NCBI RefSeq assembly: GCF_016097555.1
Contig: NW_024532771.1
Coordinates: 1-64,000, forward strand
Direction of reading: 5' to 3'
Origin: Gigantopelta aegis
Taxonomy: Eukaryota; Mollusca; Gastropoda; Neomphalida; Peltospiridae
DNA length: 64,000 nucleotides
Positions 33,401 to 44,798 of the stretch are shown piece by piece; the first letter of the stretch is position 1; the number at the start of each line of letters is the position of its first letter. Both the position numbers and the translations under genes were made by a program. The notes under the pieces are model-generated. The model saw only the letters and a list, made by a program, of their open reading frames with translations, was not told the origin of the DNA and searched no databases.

Positions 33401-35895
33401 AAAGTGCTGATCCTAATCTTCAGGAACAAGATAGTGTGACTGCTTTAATGTTTGCCAGTGAGAATGGCCATTACCAGGTTGTAGAGATTCTTCTCAAAGA
33501 AAGTGCTGATCCTAACCTTCAAGACCAAGATGGTTGGACTGCTTTAATGTTTGCTAGTGAGAATGGCCACTACCAAATCATAGAGCTTCTTCTCAAAGAA
33601 AAATGCCGATCCTAACCTTCATACACAAGATGGTGTGACTGCTTTAATGTTTGCTAGTCAAATGGTTATTACCGATTAGTTCAGCTTCTTCTCAAAGAAA
33701 ATGCTGATCCTAATCTTCAAAGAGAAGATGGTATGACTAGTTTAATGTTTTGCCAGTCTGAATGGCCATACAGAGTTGTTGAGCTTCTTCTCAAAGAAAA
33801 TGCTAATCCTCATTTTCAAGCCCAAGATGGTATGACTGCTTTAATGTTTGCCAGTGAGAATAGCCATTACCAAGTCATTGAACTTCTTCTCAAAGAAAGT
33901 GCTGACCCTAATCTTCAAAAACAAGATGGTTGGACTGCTATAATGTTTGCTAGTAAGAATGGTCATCACCCAGTTGTAGAGCTTCTTCTAAAAGAAAAAG
34001 CTGATCCTAATCTTCAAACACAGAAAGGTTCAACTGCTTTAATGTTTGCCAGTGATAATGGTCATTATCAAGTCATTGAGCTTCTTTTCAAAGTAAATGC
34101 TAATCATAATCTTCAAACTCAGGAAGGTTGGACTGCATTGATGTATGCAAGTGAGAATGACCATTATGAAGTTGTCGAGCTTCTTCTGAAAGAAAATGCT
34201 GATCCTAATCTTCAAACACAAGATGGTTGGACTGCTTTAATGTTTGCCAGTCAGAATGGTCATTACCAAATTGTTGATCTTCTTCTTAAAGAAAGTGCTG
34301 ATCCTCATCTTGAATCACAAGAAGGTTGGACTGCTTTAATGCTTGCCAGTCAGAATGGCCATACCAAGTCATTGAGCTTCTTCTTAAAGAAAATGCTGAT
34401 CCTAATCTTCAAGATGAAGAGGTATGACTGCTTTAATGTTTGCTAGTCAGAATGGCCATACCCAAGTCATTGAGCTTCTTCTCCAAAAAAATACTGATCC
34501 TAATCTTCAAGATCAAGATGGTTGGACTGCTTTAATGTTTTGCTAATCAGAATGGCCATTACCAAGTCTTTGAGCTTCTTCTTAAAGAAAATGCTGATCA
34601 TAAATCTTAAAGACCAACATGGTGAGACAAATTTAATGTTTGCCTGTCAGAATGGCTATCATGAACTCATTGAGCTACTTCTCAAAGAAAATGCTGATCC
34701 TAATGTTCAAAATCAATATGGTGTAACTGCTCTAATGTTTGCTGGTCAGAATGGCCATAACCAAGTTGTTGAGCTTCTTCTCAAAAAAAATGCTGATCCT
34801 AATCTTCGAGATCTAGATGGTGTGACTGCTCTAATGTTTGCAAGTCAGAATGGCCATTATCAGGTTGTTGAGCTTCTTCTCAAAGAAAATGCTGATCCTA
34901 ATCTTCAAGATCTAGATGGTGTGACTGCTCTAATGTTTGCAAGTCAGAATGGCCATTATCAGTTGTTGAGCTTCTTCTCAAAGAAAATGCTGATCCTAAT
35001 CTTCAAGATCTAGATGGTGTGACTGCTCTAATGTTTTGCAAGTCAGAATGGTCATTACCAAGTTGTTGAGGATCTTCTCAAAGAAAATGCTGACCCTAAT
35101 TTTCAAGACCAAGATGGTTGGACTGCTTTTAATGTTTGGCAGTCAAATGGCCATTATGAAGTCGTTGAGTTTCTTCTTAAAGAAATGCTGATCTTAATCT
35201 TCAAACACAAAGAAAATTCAACTGCTTTGACACATGCAAGTGAGAATGGCCATTACCAAGTTGTCGAGCTTCTTCTCAAAGAAAAAGCTGATCCTAACAT
35301 TCAAACACTAGGTGGCTGGACTGCTTTAATTGTTACCAGTCAAAATGGTCATTACCAAGTTGTTGAGCTTCTTCTCAAAGAAAATGCTGATCCTAGTCTT
35401 CAAACACAATGTGGTTGGACAGCATCAACATTGCTAGTCAGAATGGTCATATTGAAATAGCTCATTTATTAGAAAAGTACATTGATCCTAGTAGTAGTTC
35501 TTGTAAAGAATTAGATCAATCAATAAACCCAACCAATAGAAAGTACAAACTCTGCTATTTTAATACCTGATCAACAGACAGAAGAACCTAATAAACAACT
35601 ACAAAATATAAAGACAACAGAGTCTGTAGTTGAACAAGATGTTCTTCCACACTTGACTATCCACTCCTCATCTCTAAAGCAATCTTTTCAAAATCGTTTA
35701 ATAAAATCTATTAAAGAACCATTTCATACTTTTAAAGATACTAAGAAGAAGGAGATCAGAGATAACAAATCAACAATTTTACAACAGGCACAACTTCAAC
35801 ATCACTCTACATTGATTCAGCTACCATTACGTATTTTAAGAAAGAAGTCGAAAAAGATGCAAACAAAAGATCATGTTACAACAAAGAATAAATAG
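30414..35895 (+). CDS. Death-domain/ankyrin-repeat gene D, linker exon missing, several breaks
   Basis: Exon 1 (30414-30768) encodes the MSDNPTRC start and the Death domain, with indels near 30571 and 30635. The donor at 30769 is followed after only 52 bp by the acceptor of the giant exon (30821), so the linker exon of A, B and C is gone. Because it is a phase 1/1 exon, joining 1 to 3 keeps frame. The giant exon runs to 35895 and carries the helical region, alpha/beta region, about 38 ankyrin units and a basic tail (SRKKSKKMQTK-like). Breaks of one base are scattered (near 30920, 31050, 31145, 31830, 33350 and 34520, among others). Repeats are much more diverse than in A. It is the copy closest to real MMTAG2. 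Confidence 0.75.
31640..35470 (+). repeat. Ankyrin array of gene D, about 38 diverged units
   Basis: 99-bp units with many substitutions, e.g. YQVIELLLKESADPNLQ and HEVVELL. Some local recent duplicates remain, notably the LQDLDGVTALMFASQNG units at 34800-35040 and the TGSTALMFASDNGNFEVVE pair at 32640-32900. Confidence 0.88.
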
Positions 35896-37077
35896 TTGTT
35901 ATTATTAACATGTTTTGTTATGTGTTTGGAAAAATCACAAAATAATAATTATCACAAAAATAGTATAATATTAGGCTTTTAATTATATCTATCTGACATC
36001 AATGCATAAAATAAATATATAATATAAGAAACAAATGTTTATTGCATGTTTTCTTATATACGAATGATAAAACTATTACATTATATATATTGTAATATTG
36101 TATAAAAGGTTTCTATATACAACAACATCACGCTAATGATAGGACACGATTTATTGATTATAATACTGCAATTGCTATATAGACTTGATAATGGCCTTTC
36201 TGACTGGTAAACATTAAATGATAGAAGAAGAGATATATAATAAATACTTACATCAATTATATCGTTAGTGTGTCTTTTGAGTGTACTATTTAAAAAACAT
36301 TGACTATTACATCAATAAATATAATTATACTACCAGTACTACCAGTACAATGACGTCATAATATATAGATGAATATAATAATAATCAATGAATCATCTAC
36401 TCATCCTATCAAGACTATCTAGCTGGCTAGACTAAGAGACGACATCTATGAGTTATAATCATTTCATGAGGAAAAACGAAAGTCATTAAACGAAAGTTCG
36501 TAGAGCCTGTATAGACTATACTTCCACGAGCCCTGCTGTTGATTCGTGTTATTTGTTAGTAACCTTTGTTCCTATTTCTGTTCCCATTTATCTTGTCTAC
36601 TATTAATAAAAAACAGGTATCTTTACCTTACATTATCAGTTGAATTAATAGCATACTGTAATATTGTCAATAATCAATCTTATTTCTATATAGGCACCAA
36701 AGCATCAGAATGAAACAAAATCAAAGAGAAATGTAAGATTATATATGTTTAATTAATTATGAAGAAAGTCATTAACTATATTATAATAGTTAACGTAGAC
36801 AACTTTTATACAGTCAAAAAGGTAAAGAGCATATTTAGGATTACTAGGTAGTATGAATAACAAAGTAAGAAATGAAATGAGAATACAAAACAAAAGTTAT
36901 GGCTAGACATTATATACAGAGAAGCTATGCAAAATAATTAAATAGCCCTAATAAAGGGGTCCTCTTAAGTATTTATACATGTAAATGGTAGTGTTAAGTA
37001 TGTTCTTCTAGTACTAAATGCAAATATTATAGATGATTTATAGTATACAGAGTTGTCACATATTTTGTTAATTATAT

Positions 37078-37123
<46 letters not shown>

Positions 37124-38282
37124 CTATATATATATAATATAAGTTATATATATTGTATAGTGACTATTCACTTGCTGTCAAGATTTATTCACTATGGAAC
37201 AGAGTGATCTTCAACTCTAGAAACTCCTCAGACATCATCATCATCATAATCCTAGTTCTATTGCTAATAATATATCATTAATAATATATGAAGTCATTTT
37301 AAGAAGTTGGAAGGTACTTATACAATTATACTTCTCTGTATGTCTGTCTGTTTGTCTCTCAGTCTCTCTGTTTGTCCATCTGTCTCAAACCTTCTTAAGG
37401 AAATAATGCATTCATCTCACACTAATAACAGTTCCAGTCATACTAATCAAATAGATTCATTAGGAGTGAAAAACTCTTATTGGTGTCTCAATTTGTACAT
37501 GTAATAAATATTATATATACATACATATTACCTATTCCTCCCTTTAATTCTTTAACTCTATCTCTCTCTTTAGAAAGCAAAACAATTTAATATCTATTAA
37601 AGAGGAATGTGTCAGAAATAGTAGGTATGTTGTAATAAATACACAGTATATCAAAAGGCATGGTTTATCTGGGGGGGGGGGGGGGTGTGGAGTCTAGGTA
37701 TGTTTCCTTCCCAAGAGCACTCCATAAAAACATTAGAAATTGGTGTATTTCCAAACACGTTGGTAGACACACATGATGTCATCATAATTGCTTTATCCAA
37801 CACTACTTTAATACTGGACTTTATGATATAGATAACATTAGACATAAAAGATGGCACACAGTTTGTGTCAAAAATAATATTGCAATAATAGAGGCTTTCA
37901 TGTGGTAATTGACTGTACGGAATACCTTTATACTGTTACTAGACCCCACCCAAACACTTAAACGTTAAGTATGAAGCTGAGGGTGAACATTCTAATTCCA
38001 ATTTTTTTTTTTCGTTTTTACTTAATTTTTTACTTTAAGAATTGAGCATGAGTGAGATATTTCCAGTTGGGTTGGGTTTCTTTTGGTTATGCATTATAAG
38101 TCTGTACTATGTATAGCCAGTAGTGAGCCACTCCCATTATTACAACATTAATTTTGACTCAAAATATATGCTACTGTCACTGCTACAATAAAACAAACAT
38201 CTAACTAGGTAAAAAGGGGTTGGCCAAACAAATATAGTCTTTCTGTGCACAACCTTACATATACCCACTCCATCCCAAATCT
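35896..38282 (+). other. 3' flank of gene D and intergenic region
   Basis: 35896-36255 matches the gene C flank. Beyond it no gene is recognised. A palindromic TGACGTCA lies at 36351-36358, a TA run at about 37078-37122, and a 15-base G run at 37671-37685. A short exon-like piece (36694-36732, APKHQNETKSKRN, TATAG acceptor, GTAAG donor) stands alone. Confidence 0.45.
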
Positions 38283-38764
38283 CCAGATTAAAACCCTGAA
38301 TGGGCATGACCATACACTATCCCTAGACACATGCCCATGTTCTTATACTAGACATGAGACTGAAATTATAGGAATAAAGATAAAAAATATGTATATGCAT
38401 GACATAACAGTAACAATCAATCAACAGGGGACAATGAGGAAAGACTGTTAACTATTTCATAGTGAACTTCAACAAGTCAGACTGTACTAGGGAGCTGGCT
38501 ATAGTGAGAAAATATCCTCAAACTGTTACTAGTATAGAGTATAGAGTATTGTTTACCTCCAAAACTACTTGTACAGGATATCAAGAAACTGGATGGGATA
38601 CATACAGATCAGAAAGAATGTATAATGGATGTCACTCTCCAAATCAAAGAACTTACTCTGATGTAAAAGTAAAACACATAATGGTATATACTATGAGCAG
38701 TAGATTCACATTTAAAACAATAACATGTCTTAATGGCAAATCTACAATTTTCATTAATGGCTAA
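38245..38764 (+). CDS. Unassigned reading frame, copy 2
   Basis: Two open stretches (38245-38451 and 38462-38764) in different frames correspond to the relic at 25420-25895. The second holds FNKSDCTRELAIV, CTGYQETGWDTYRS, CHSPNQRTYSD and ends STIFING. Four or five cysteines and no membrane segment. A host gene fragment is possible; the family is unknown and the start unclear. Confidence 0.4.
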
Positions 38765-41042
38765 CATTTACGAAATGTAAAGTTTGTCAACAAACTTTAA
38801 TTAGAACCAAAATGGATGCACGAATGATTGATACATTTAAAATATAGAATTTTAAAGCTAACACTGGCAGATCTGAGTCCATAGAGCTAGTACTCTATAC
38901 TCTATGATAGCTGTCTCCTACATACATAGGGTAGTTTTGCTTATTTGTAATGTATATATTAATATGCAACTGTTCAATCTATTGCTGTTTATAATTGTTG
39001 AAAATGGTTGGAAAAAATGCTGATGCAGACTCAGAAAATACAATAGAACAATGAGGCAATAGTTCTACATATATACCCTGTACTGAAATAAGGCACAGTT
39101 GATATTGCAGTAGGTGTGAGCAACTGTGAGTACACTAGTACAGGCCAAAGTAAATGCAAAAGACAATCTTTGATTTATGTTTTGAGAGTTGTAGAGTGTG
39201 ACTGCTGGTTTTGCAATTTAGTTTGATATGGATTACAGGAAGATATAATTAGAAAAAGTAGCTTTCATATCTTAGCCACAATTTAGTGGATAAAGGGCAA
39301 ATAAACACTTTAAATATTAGCACAATTCAAGACAAATGCAAGTAATTCTAAAAATTAGATCCAATTAATATATGTAAAATTAAACATCAAAAGTTGAAAA
39401 TGTTCTAAGTTATTATAAACATATTTCTATTACATTTAAAAAAAGATATGTTTTTGTTATTCCAAACAGCTTACTGACTCATGGTGGAACTTATTATCCA
39501 GGATCCATTGAAAACTATAATATGACAATGTTGTAATGATAGCACAAGGAGAAGCTCTTCAGTCAGTGAGACATCATGGATGTTGTCACCAAATATCTAT
39601 TATATAGTTAGTGTTATGTTGAACTGAAATTAAAGGAACTTCCAATATGTCCTTTAATTTTTGACTTTTAGCTACAACATTAACTTTACTTTGGATTGGA
39701 TTGGCTGACATTCTCGTAGTTTAAATAATAAAGTTAAGATTTATTAAATAAAAAAAAAAACATGTTTGTGTTGCCCAAACGATTCCTACTCGCTCACCCA
39801 CTCAGGCTTCCACTTAGGCTCCAGGATTCCCTGCTATTGCTAGCTGGGACCGCCACCTGGCTTGGTAACCCTCGTCTTCGCGAGGTAATCCTGGCTGGAG
39901 CATCGCCCTAACTTAAAACCAGCCGTACGGGATTCCAGCTCTTAGGGAATGTCGCATTCAGGAACCGGGAACCACAAATACACCAGCCTCTTCTCGTTAA
40001 AAGGAGGACTACCAGCCCTATCCTAGTCGGCCTTTCGGATACTCCGTAGAGTATGCTGGTAACCATCTCAGAGGTCTGATGCATTGCAGAACGCTGGCCC
40101 ACAACACAACCTATCCAAGGTGGTTTTCATTTCCTTTTTATTGTACTGCAGATTTTGTCTTCATGGTCTTGTGGGGCGCGCTGTTTGTCGCCTATGAATA
40201 TCATTAAGGCTAGTTTGTGATTACCAGCGTCAGTGAGCTAATGACACCTATGAACATGATTACTATAGCATCGATGAGACTGCTAAAGAAATTAATACTA
40301 CTAAATACTGTAACTTTTAATGGCCAAGAATAAAACTAGCCCTACTTAAGCAAACTAGAACAACACTACTAATTATAATAATTTTTATCCTATTTTAATT
40401 TTATAGGGGCTTAAAAAAATAAAAATTATTAACTAAACACTCTTCTTCATTATCTAAATTTATAACAGCTCCTTTAGTTCCTCAAGTGCTCCAGCTTGGA
40501 TAACTTTCTTAGCCAATGGCTTTCAACTTACCTTGTTGTAGCTATAATTAGCTAATTATATAGGGTCAACCTAACTGTCTATATAACAGTTAATACAGAA
40601 ATGGAAATTCATGATTTTATGTCTCAATTTTATAAGAAGTTGTGGCATAAGTTTAAGCTTTTAAAAAAAAGTCCAATGTAAAAAATGTAGTACATCAAGA
40701 GAAACCAGGTAAATATTAAGTTATAAGCACAAAGTTAAAAATACCAGTCAAACAGGGTTTTCGATATAATAATTATATAATATATATTATCAGTCACAAA
40801 GGCTTAACAAACTGCCAAATATCAGGACATTGCCCCTTCACAAGATCAGTGTACATTAATTGAGAAATTAATATTAGAAGTACCTGAAGATCTTACACCT
40901 AATGAAGAGAGATAAAATGAAGCCTCACCTCTTTCTTTATCTCCCACTTCCAGAAGGGAGTTGACCCCTGTCCCTCGTTTGCCGTTATGATGTCCATATA
41001 TGCTTGAATGACCTAAAATCATTTTCTCAGACTGTATACCAT
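38283..41042 (+). repeat. 2.7 kb direct repeat, copy 2
   Basis: Partner of 25412-28170. In this copy the A-run after AATAAA lies at about 39747-39762. It runs into unique sequence at ATTTTCTCAGACTG, at the same point where copy 1 diverges. Confidence 0.85.
39765..40207. repeat. GC-richer dispersed block, copy 2
   Basis: Same block as 26905-27335, with a few indels, beginning GTGTTGCCCAAACGATTCC and ending at GCCTATGAATATCATTAAGG. Confidence 0.75.
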
Positions 41043-41960
41043 ATAGTCATACACATATATATGTATACTATATGGTTAGTCATAGTATTTACTTCATCTG
41101 TTAGTAGTCCATTGTAGTGAGACATATAATAGATGACATAGACAGTGGTTGTTTCTATTGCCTACAGTTTTACTTTTCTATATGAAAAGTGCATGTACAT
41201 TTGAACCTTCATCTGATTGATAGTCTCCCTATTAAAATCATGAATAAAATAAAAAAAATGATTGAGACATCTAAACTGACAAGAGTTTTTTCTTTATGAC
41301 ATAAATATTGTACCCTATATTGTACAGGAGTGGAGAAAGCTCAATGAGCTGCCCCAGGTCATTGCAAATGAAGTGCTAAAATTGCAGCAATTCATGATCA
41401 TTGAAAAAAGAATAAAATAGATGTGTTATTGTATACACAAATGAAATGGCTATCCTTAAATTATTGCCCAGGCCATGGACCTGAAGGCCTGGGTGGAATC
41501 TCCAGGCCTGTTGTATAATTTATAGACATTATATTACAATATGTTTCTTTTCAATAACAACATGTAGAATAGTTAAAGTATTGGACTAAGGCCTTTTAAT
41601 TAGTTGTTAATTAGATCAATTAAAAATCAATAATGTTGGTCATACCTGTGTGGTATTTCCCGCCAATTTGTCACAAGCTTCTGTTGACTGGTTGTCAAAT
41701 TAGAGCATGCAGAAATCTATTTTAGTATCATAAAAAGGGACTCCATTTTGCATGCTTTCAGAAAAAGGTGAGTTATCTCTCCATCCCTCCATCTCTCATC
41801 CATTCCTCAGTTGTTACAAAATAACTCTTTTTCTCCCTCTATGTTCCACCTCTTCGTTGGATTAATTATGAAAATATTACTACAATAACATGGAATGGAG
41901 GAACTATGTACATTATATTTAATCACTGTCGCTGTCCATGGTCTTCTCCTTTTACTATCA
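41043..41960 (+). other. Intergenic region between repeat copy 2 and MMTAG2
   Basis: Mostly AT-rich. An exon-like stretch (41330-41420, TGTACAG acceptor, EWRKLNELPQVIANEVLKLQ, stop at about 41420) has no partner. A perfect 8-bp stem (CCCAGGCC / GGCCTGGG at 41468-41475 and 41487-41494) stands out by GC content. No other gene is seen. Confidence 0.4.
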
Positions 41961-43456
41961 CTACCACTTTGATGATGTGAATGGACTACGTTTGTAATGA
42001 TGTCTTCTTTCTCTCTTGTCTTCTGTGGAGGAGGATTCACTAGGTGTGTCTGATGTGATATCATGTTTGTGTCTCTTTGAAATATGTCTCTCTTTTGTTT
42101 TCTTTTTCTTCTTGTTTTTTTCTTTTTTGTGTTTCTTTCTGTTGAGAAAAGAGCAATCACAGGAAACAAAATTGGTAAACAAAACAATGAGAATGAAATT
42201 AAAAATTAATGTAGCTGATTGAATTAAATTACTTTAATATATGAACAGAGAGGTTCAAAAAAATGGACACAGAAAATCAGAATTGTGAGCATAAATGGAT
42301 ATATGCATAAAATATGGATAAATAGAAGATGTATAAAATAATATGATAGACACATAAAAGTATATAATGGACATAATAGATATTTACAATGGATGTATCA
42401 ATAGTGCAATGGATGAACATACTTTATTTTCTTCTCTTTAGTTTTCATAATATCAGTAGTATATTGTTTAGTTGTTAATTCAGTAGGAGTTAGAGGAGTA
42501 ATGGTTGATCTGATGATATTGATGATAAACGTCTCTCACTCTCTGATGTTCTCCGAAATACAAGACGTCCTTCTTCAGTTGTCGATTGATCACCCTATAA
42601 TAAATGGATAAATAGAAGATTAAATGAACAGGCAACAAGAGAAATAAACTGCTAACTTCAAAATGTAGTCATTCCATCTTTAGATGCTGTACTTGGACCA
42701 CCCATCATAGCATTTCTTTGACTAGAGATGTACAAATAATATGATAACATTAACTATCAGTATTGTAATATTGCTCTATGTTGAACACTTAGGAATTATG
42801 AAACTATAATCATATATAGACATATTAGCAAGATTAGTGCTCTGAATATAGAGGTGTTAGAGGTTTAAAATCACTCTGAAAATCAAAAATCTTACTTCTT
42901 GTATACATAACCAAATCATTGTTTGATCAATCAAAATCACTCTGAAAATCACATCTTATTCTTTTGTATACATAACCAAATCATTGTTTGATATCAAACA
43001 ATCTCAAACCAACATCTTATTTCGTTGTATCATAACCAAATCATTGTTTGATCAATCAAAATCAATCTCAAATCAACATCTTATTTCTTTGTATATAACC
43101 AAATCATTAATCAAAATCAATCAAAATCAATATCTTATTTCTTTGTATGCATTACCAAAATCATTATGTGATATAAAAATCAATAGTTGGGTACCTGTCA
43201 AAGCCAACACCTTTTAATTTCTCTCTACCAGTCACTTCAACGTCATCTTCTGTTCTTCTCTTACAAACTTGCATCATTTCTTGTTTAGTTAGGTTTCCTG
43301 ATGATTTTTGAGAGGCAGTCTTAAGACCTCTAACAATAACAATATAAGATATTTATTGTGTTATTATTACAAAGTATTATAACATTACTTTAGTCTACTT
43401 ACAATGCTCTAGCCATTGCTTCCTCTTCAGCTTTTTTTATAGCTGCTAACTCTAAA

Positions 43457-43537
<81 letters not shown>

Positions 43538-43544
43538 GAGTCAC

Positions 43545-43605
<61 letters not shown>

Positions 43606-44445
43606 CAGAGAGAGAGACAGAGAGAGATAGAGAGAGAGAGACAGAGAGAGAGAGAAGAGACAGAGAGTCACAAAGGATAAACGTCAAGCTTACAGCTTTC
43701 AGAGCATCTTTTTTGCCAGATACTTTCGACTCTTTAGTATACTTTAATATAATAACAGAAACAAACACTGTTATACAATAATATATTATTCACTAGATAT
43801 ACTTTATTTATTACATGAATAAAATTTATCGATTTTAAAAATTCTAGCCACACCTAATACTTCATATATGTTAATTAAAATGATAGCACATATAGAACTT
43901 CTTATAGTAGTCATACAGACAGCTATGAAGTATTAAATGATTGTATAATACATGCATGTGTGTGTATATGTGTGTGTATTTATCTTACCATGTTAAATCT
44001 CTTCCTTTCTGCCATCTACCAACTGGAGCCTTTAATGAATGACCTAATATAAGTATATAATGTACATTAATATAATAATAATATATAAGAGATCTTATAT
44101 TAGTTACTTGTTGACAAGATAAAGTTTAAGTGTGAAAGAATCAAACCTCAATAACATTTATACATATATATATATATATATATGTATTATTAATGTACTG
44201 ATAGTCTCGTGAAACAAACTACTCCCCCTCTTTTGATATTGGGTGGCCTGAACTGGCCAGACTGATTTTAATCTCTCCCTACTACCCAATGTTAAAAGGG
44301 GAGTGGAATCTGGTTTGCGGGAGACTAGTCTACTATATGCTTACCTAAATAGTTTTCTCGATATTTGTCGATTTTAAACATTCTCCCACTCAAATTGATC
44401 CTGTCCTCCTCTTGTCCCTCCACGAGATGGCTCATATATAGACAT
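41961..44445 (-). CDS. MMTAG2: MMTAG2 (multiple myeloma tumor-associated protein 2 homologue)
   Basis: Minus-strand gene recognised by the conserved MMtag (kinase phosphorylation protein) domain: [47 protein letters not shown]-like and [14 protein letters not shown] lysine-rich tail follows ([17 protein letters not shown]..., SPFTSSKW, stop at 41961), as in the animal family, which is nuclear and of poorly known function. Exons: 44445-44345, 44043-43989, 43741-43694, 43449-43403, 43329-43195, about 42594-42440 and 42138-41961. Donor and acceptor ends are GT/AG. Exons 3 to 5 join in phase. One extra base sits in the run at 44376-44378 of exon 1, and the 2/3 and 5/6 joins are one base off, so a small exon may be missed or the consensus may be wrong. 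Exon 4 is bordered by a long GA tract. Head to head with NUP54. Confidence 0.87.
42850..43180. repeat. Tandem repeat in MMTAG2 intron 5
   Basis: Four to five irregular units of about 60 bp with ACCAAATCATTGTTTGAT and ATCTTATTTCTTTGTAT phrases. Confidence 0.8.
43456..43671. repeat. GA/AG microsatellite in MMTAG2 intron 3
   Basis: About 215 bp of (AG)n with occasional C. It forms the pyrimidine tract directly upstream of the exon 4 acceptor on the minus strand. Ser-Leu repeat frames through it are artefacts. Confidence 0.93.
44202..44327. mobile_element. Foldback MITE in MMTAG2 intron 1
   Basis: 126 bp whose two halves are imperfect inverted repeats over about 45 bp: TAGTCTC...CTCCCCCTCTTTTGATATTGGGT against the reverse complement of CCCAATGTTAAAAGGGGAG...GAGACTA. 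Noncoding. Confidence 0.65.
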
Positions 44446-44642
44446 AACGATCAACTGTGAAACTTGTTTAGGATTTTAGAAGTAATATAATGGCGGGTCT
44501 ACTACCACGCCTACCTCCACATGGTCGCCATTTTACCAGATATGATTGTTAACAATCTGTGATAAATCTTTTCTCTTCCGTCATCTTTCTGTCATTTTAC
44601 CATTACTAAAGTATCAATAACAAGTAAATTGTATTATAATAG
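44446..44642. promoter_or_regulatory. Shared bidirectional promoter of MMTAG2 and NUP54
   Basis: About 200 bp between the MMTAG2 start codon and the donor of a probable NUP54 5'-UTR intron (GTGAGT at 44643, acceptor TTCCAG at 44790-44795). It holds AATGGCGGG at 44489-44497 and GTCGCCATTTTAC at 44524-44536. These are opposed ATGGCG motifs of the YY1 type, typical of TATA-less housekeeping promoters. No TATA box is seen in good position. Shared activity is inferred. Confidence 0.55.
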
Positions 44643-44700
44643 GTGAGTATTTGTGAGATTGGTGATTATATTACAGAATTGAACATATATACATGTATAC

Positions 44701-44752
<52 letters not shown>

Positions 44753-44798
44753 CACACAATTTGTGTCATATGACAATCATGTGATTTCCTTCCAGACT

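Noticed and set aside
41807-42187. Second long minus-strand frame through the MMTAG2 tail exon (Arg/Lys-rich, ending beyond 41961)
   Set aside because: The overlapping frame ending SPFTSSKW at 41961 has the composition and layout of the family tail, and the longer frame looks like its shadow. The phase of the preceding join is uncertain, so this is a judgement.
43456-43768. Ser-Leu repeat frames on the minus strand
   Set aside because: Translation of the GA microsatellite. Only the adjoining MMTAG2 exons (43403-43449 and 43694-43741) are real.
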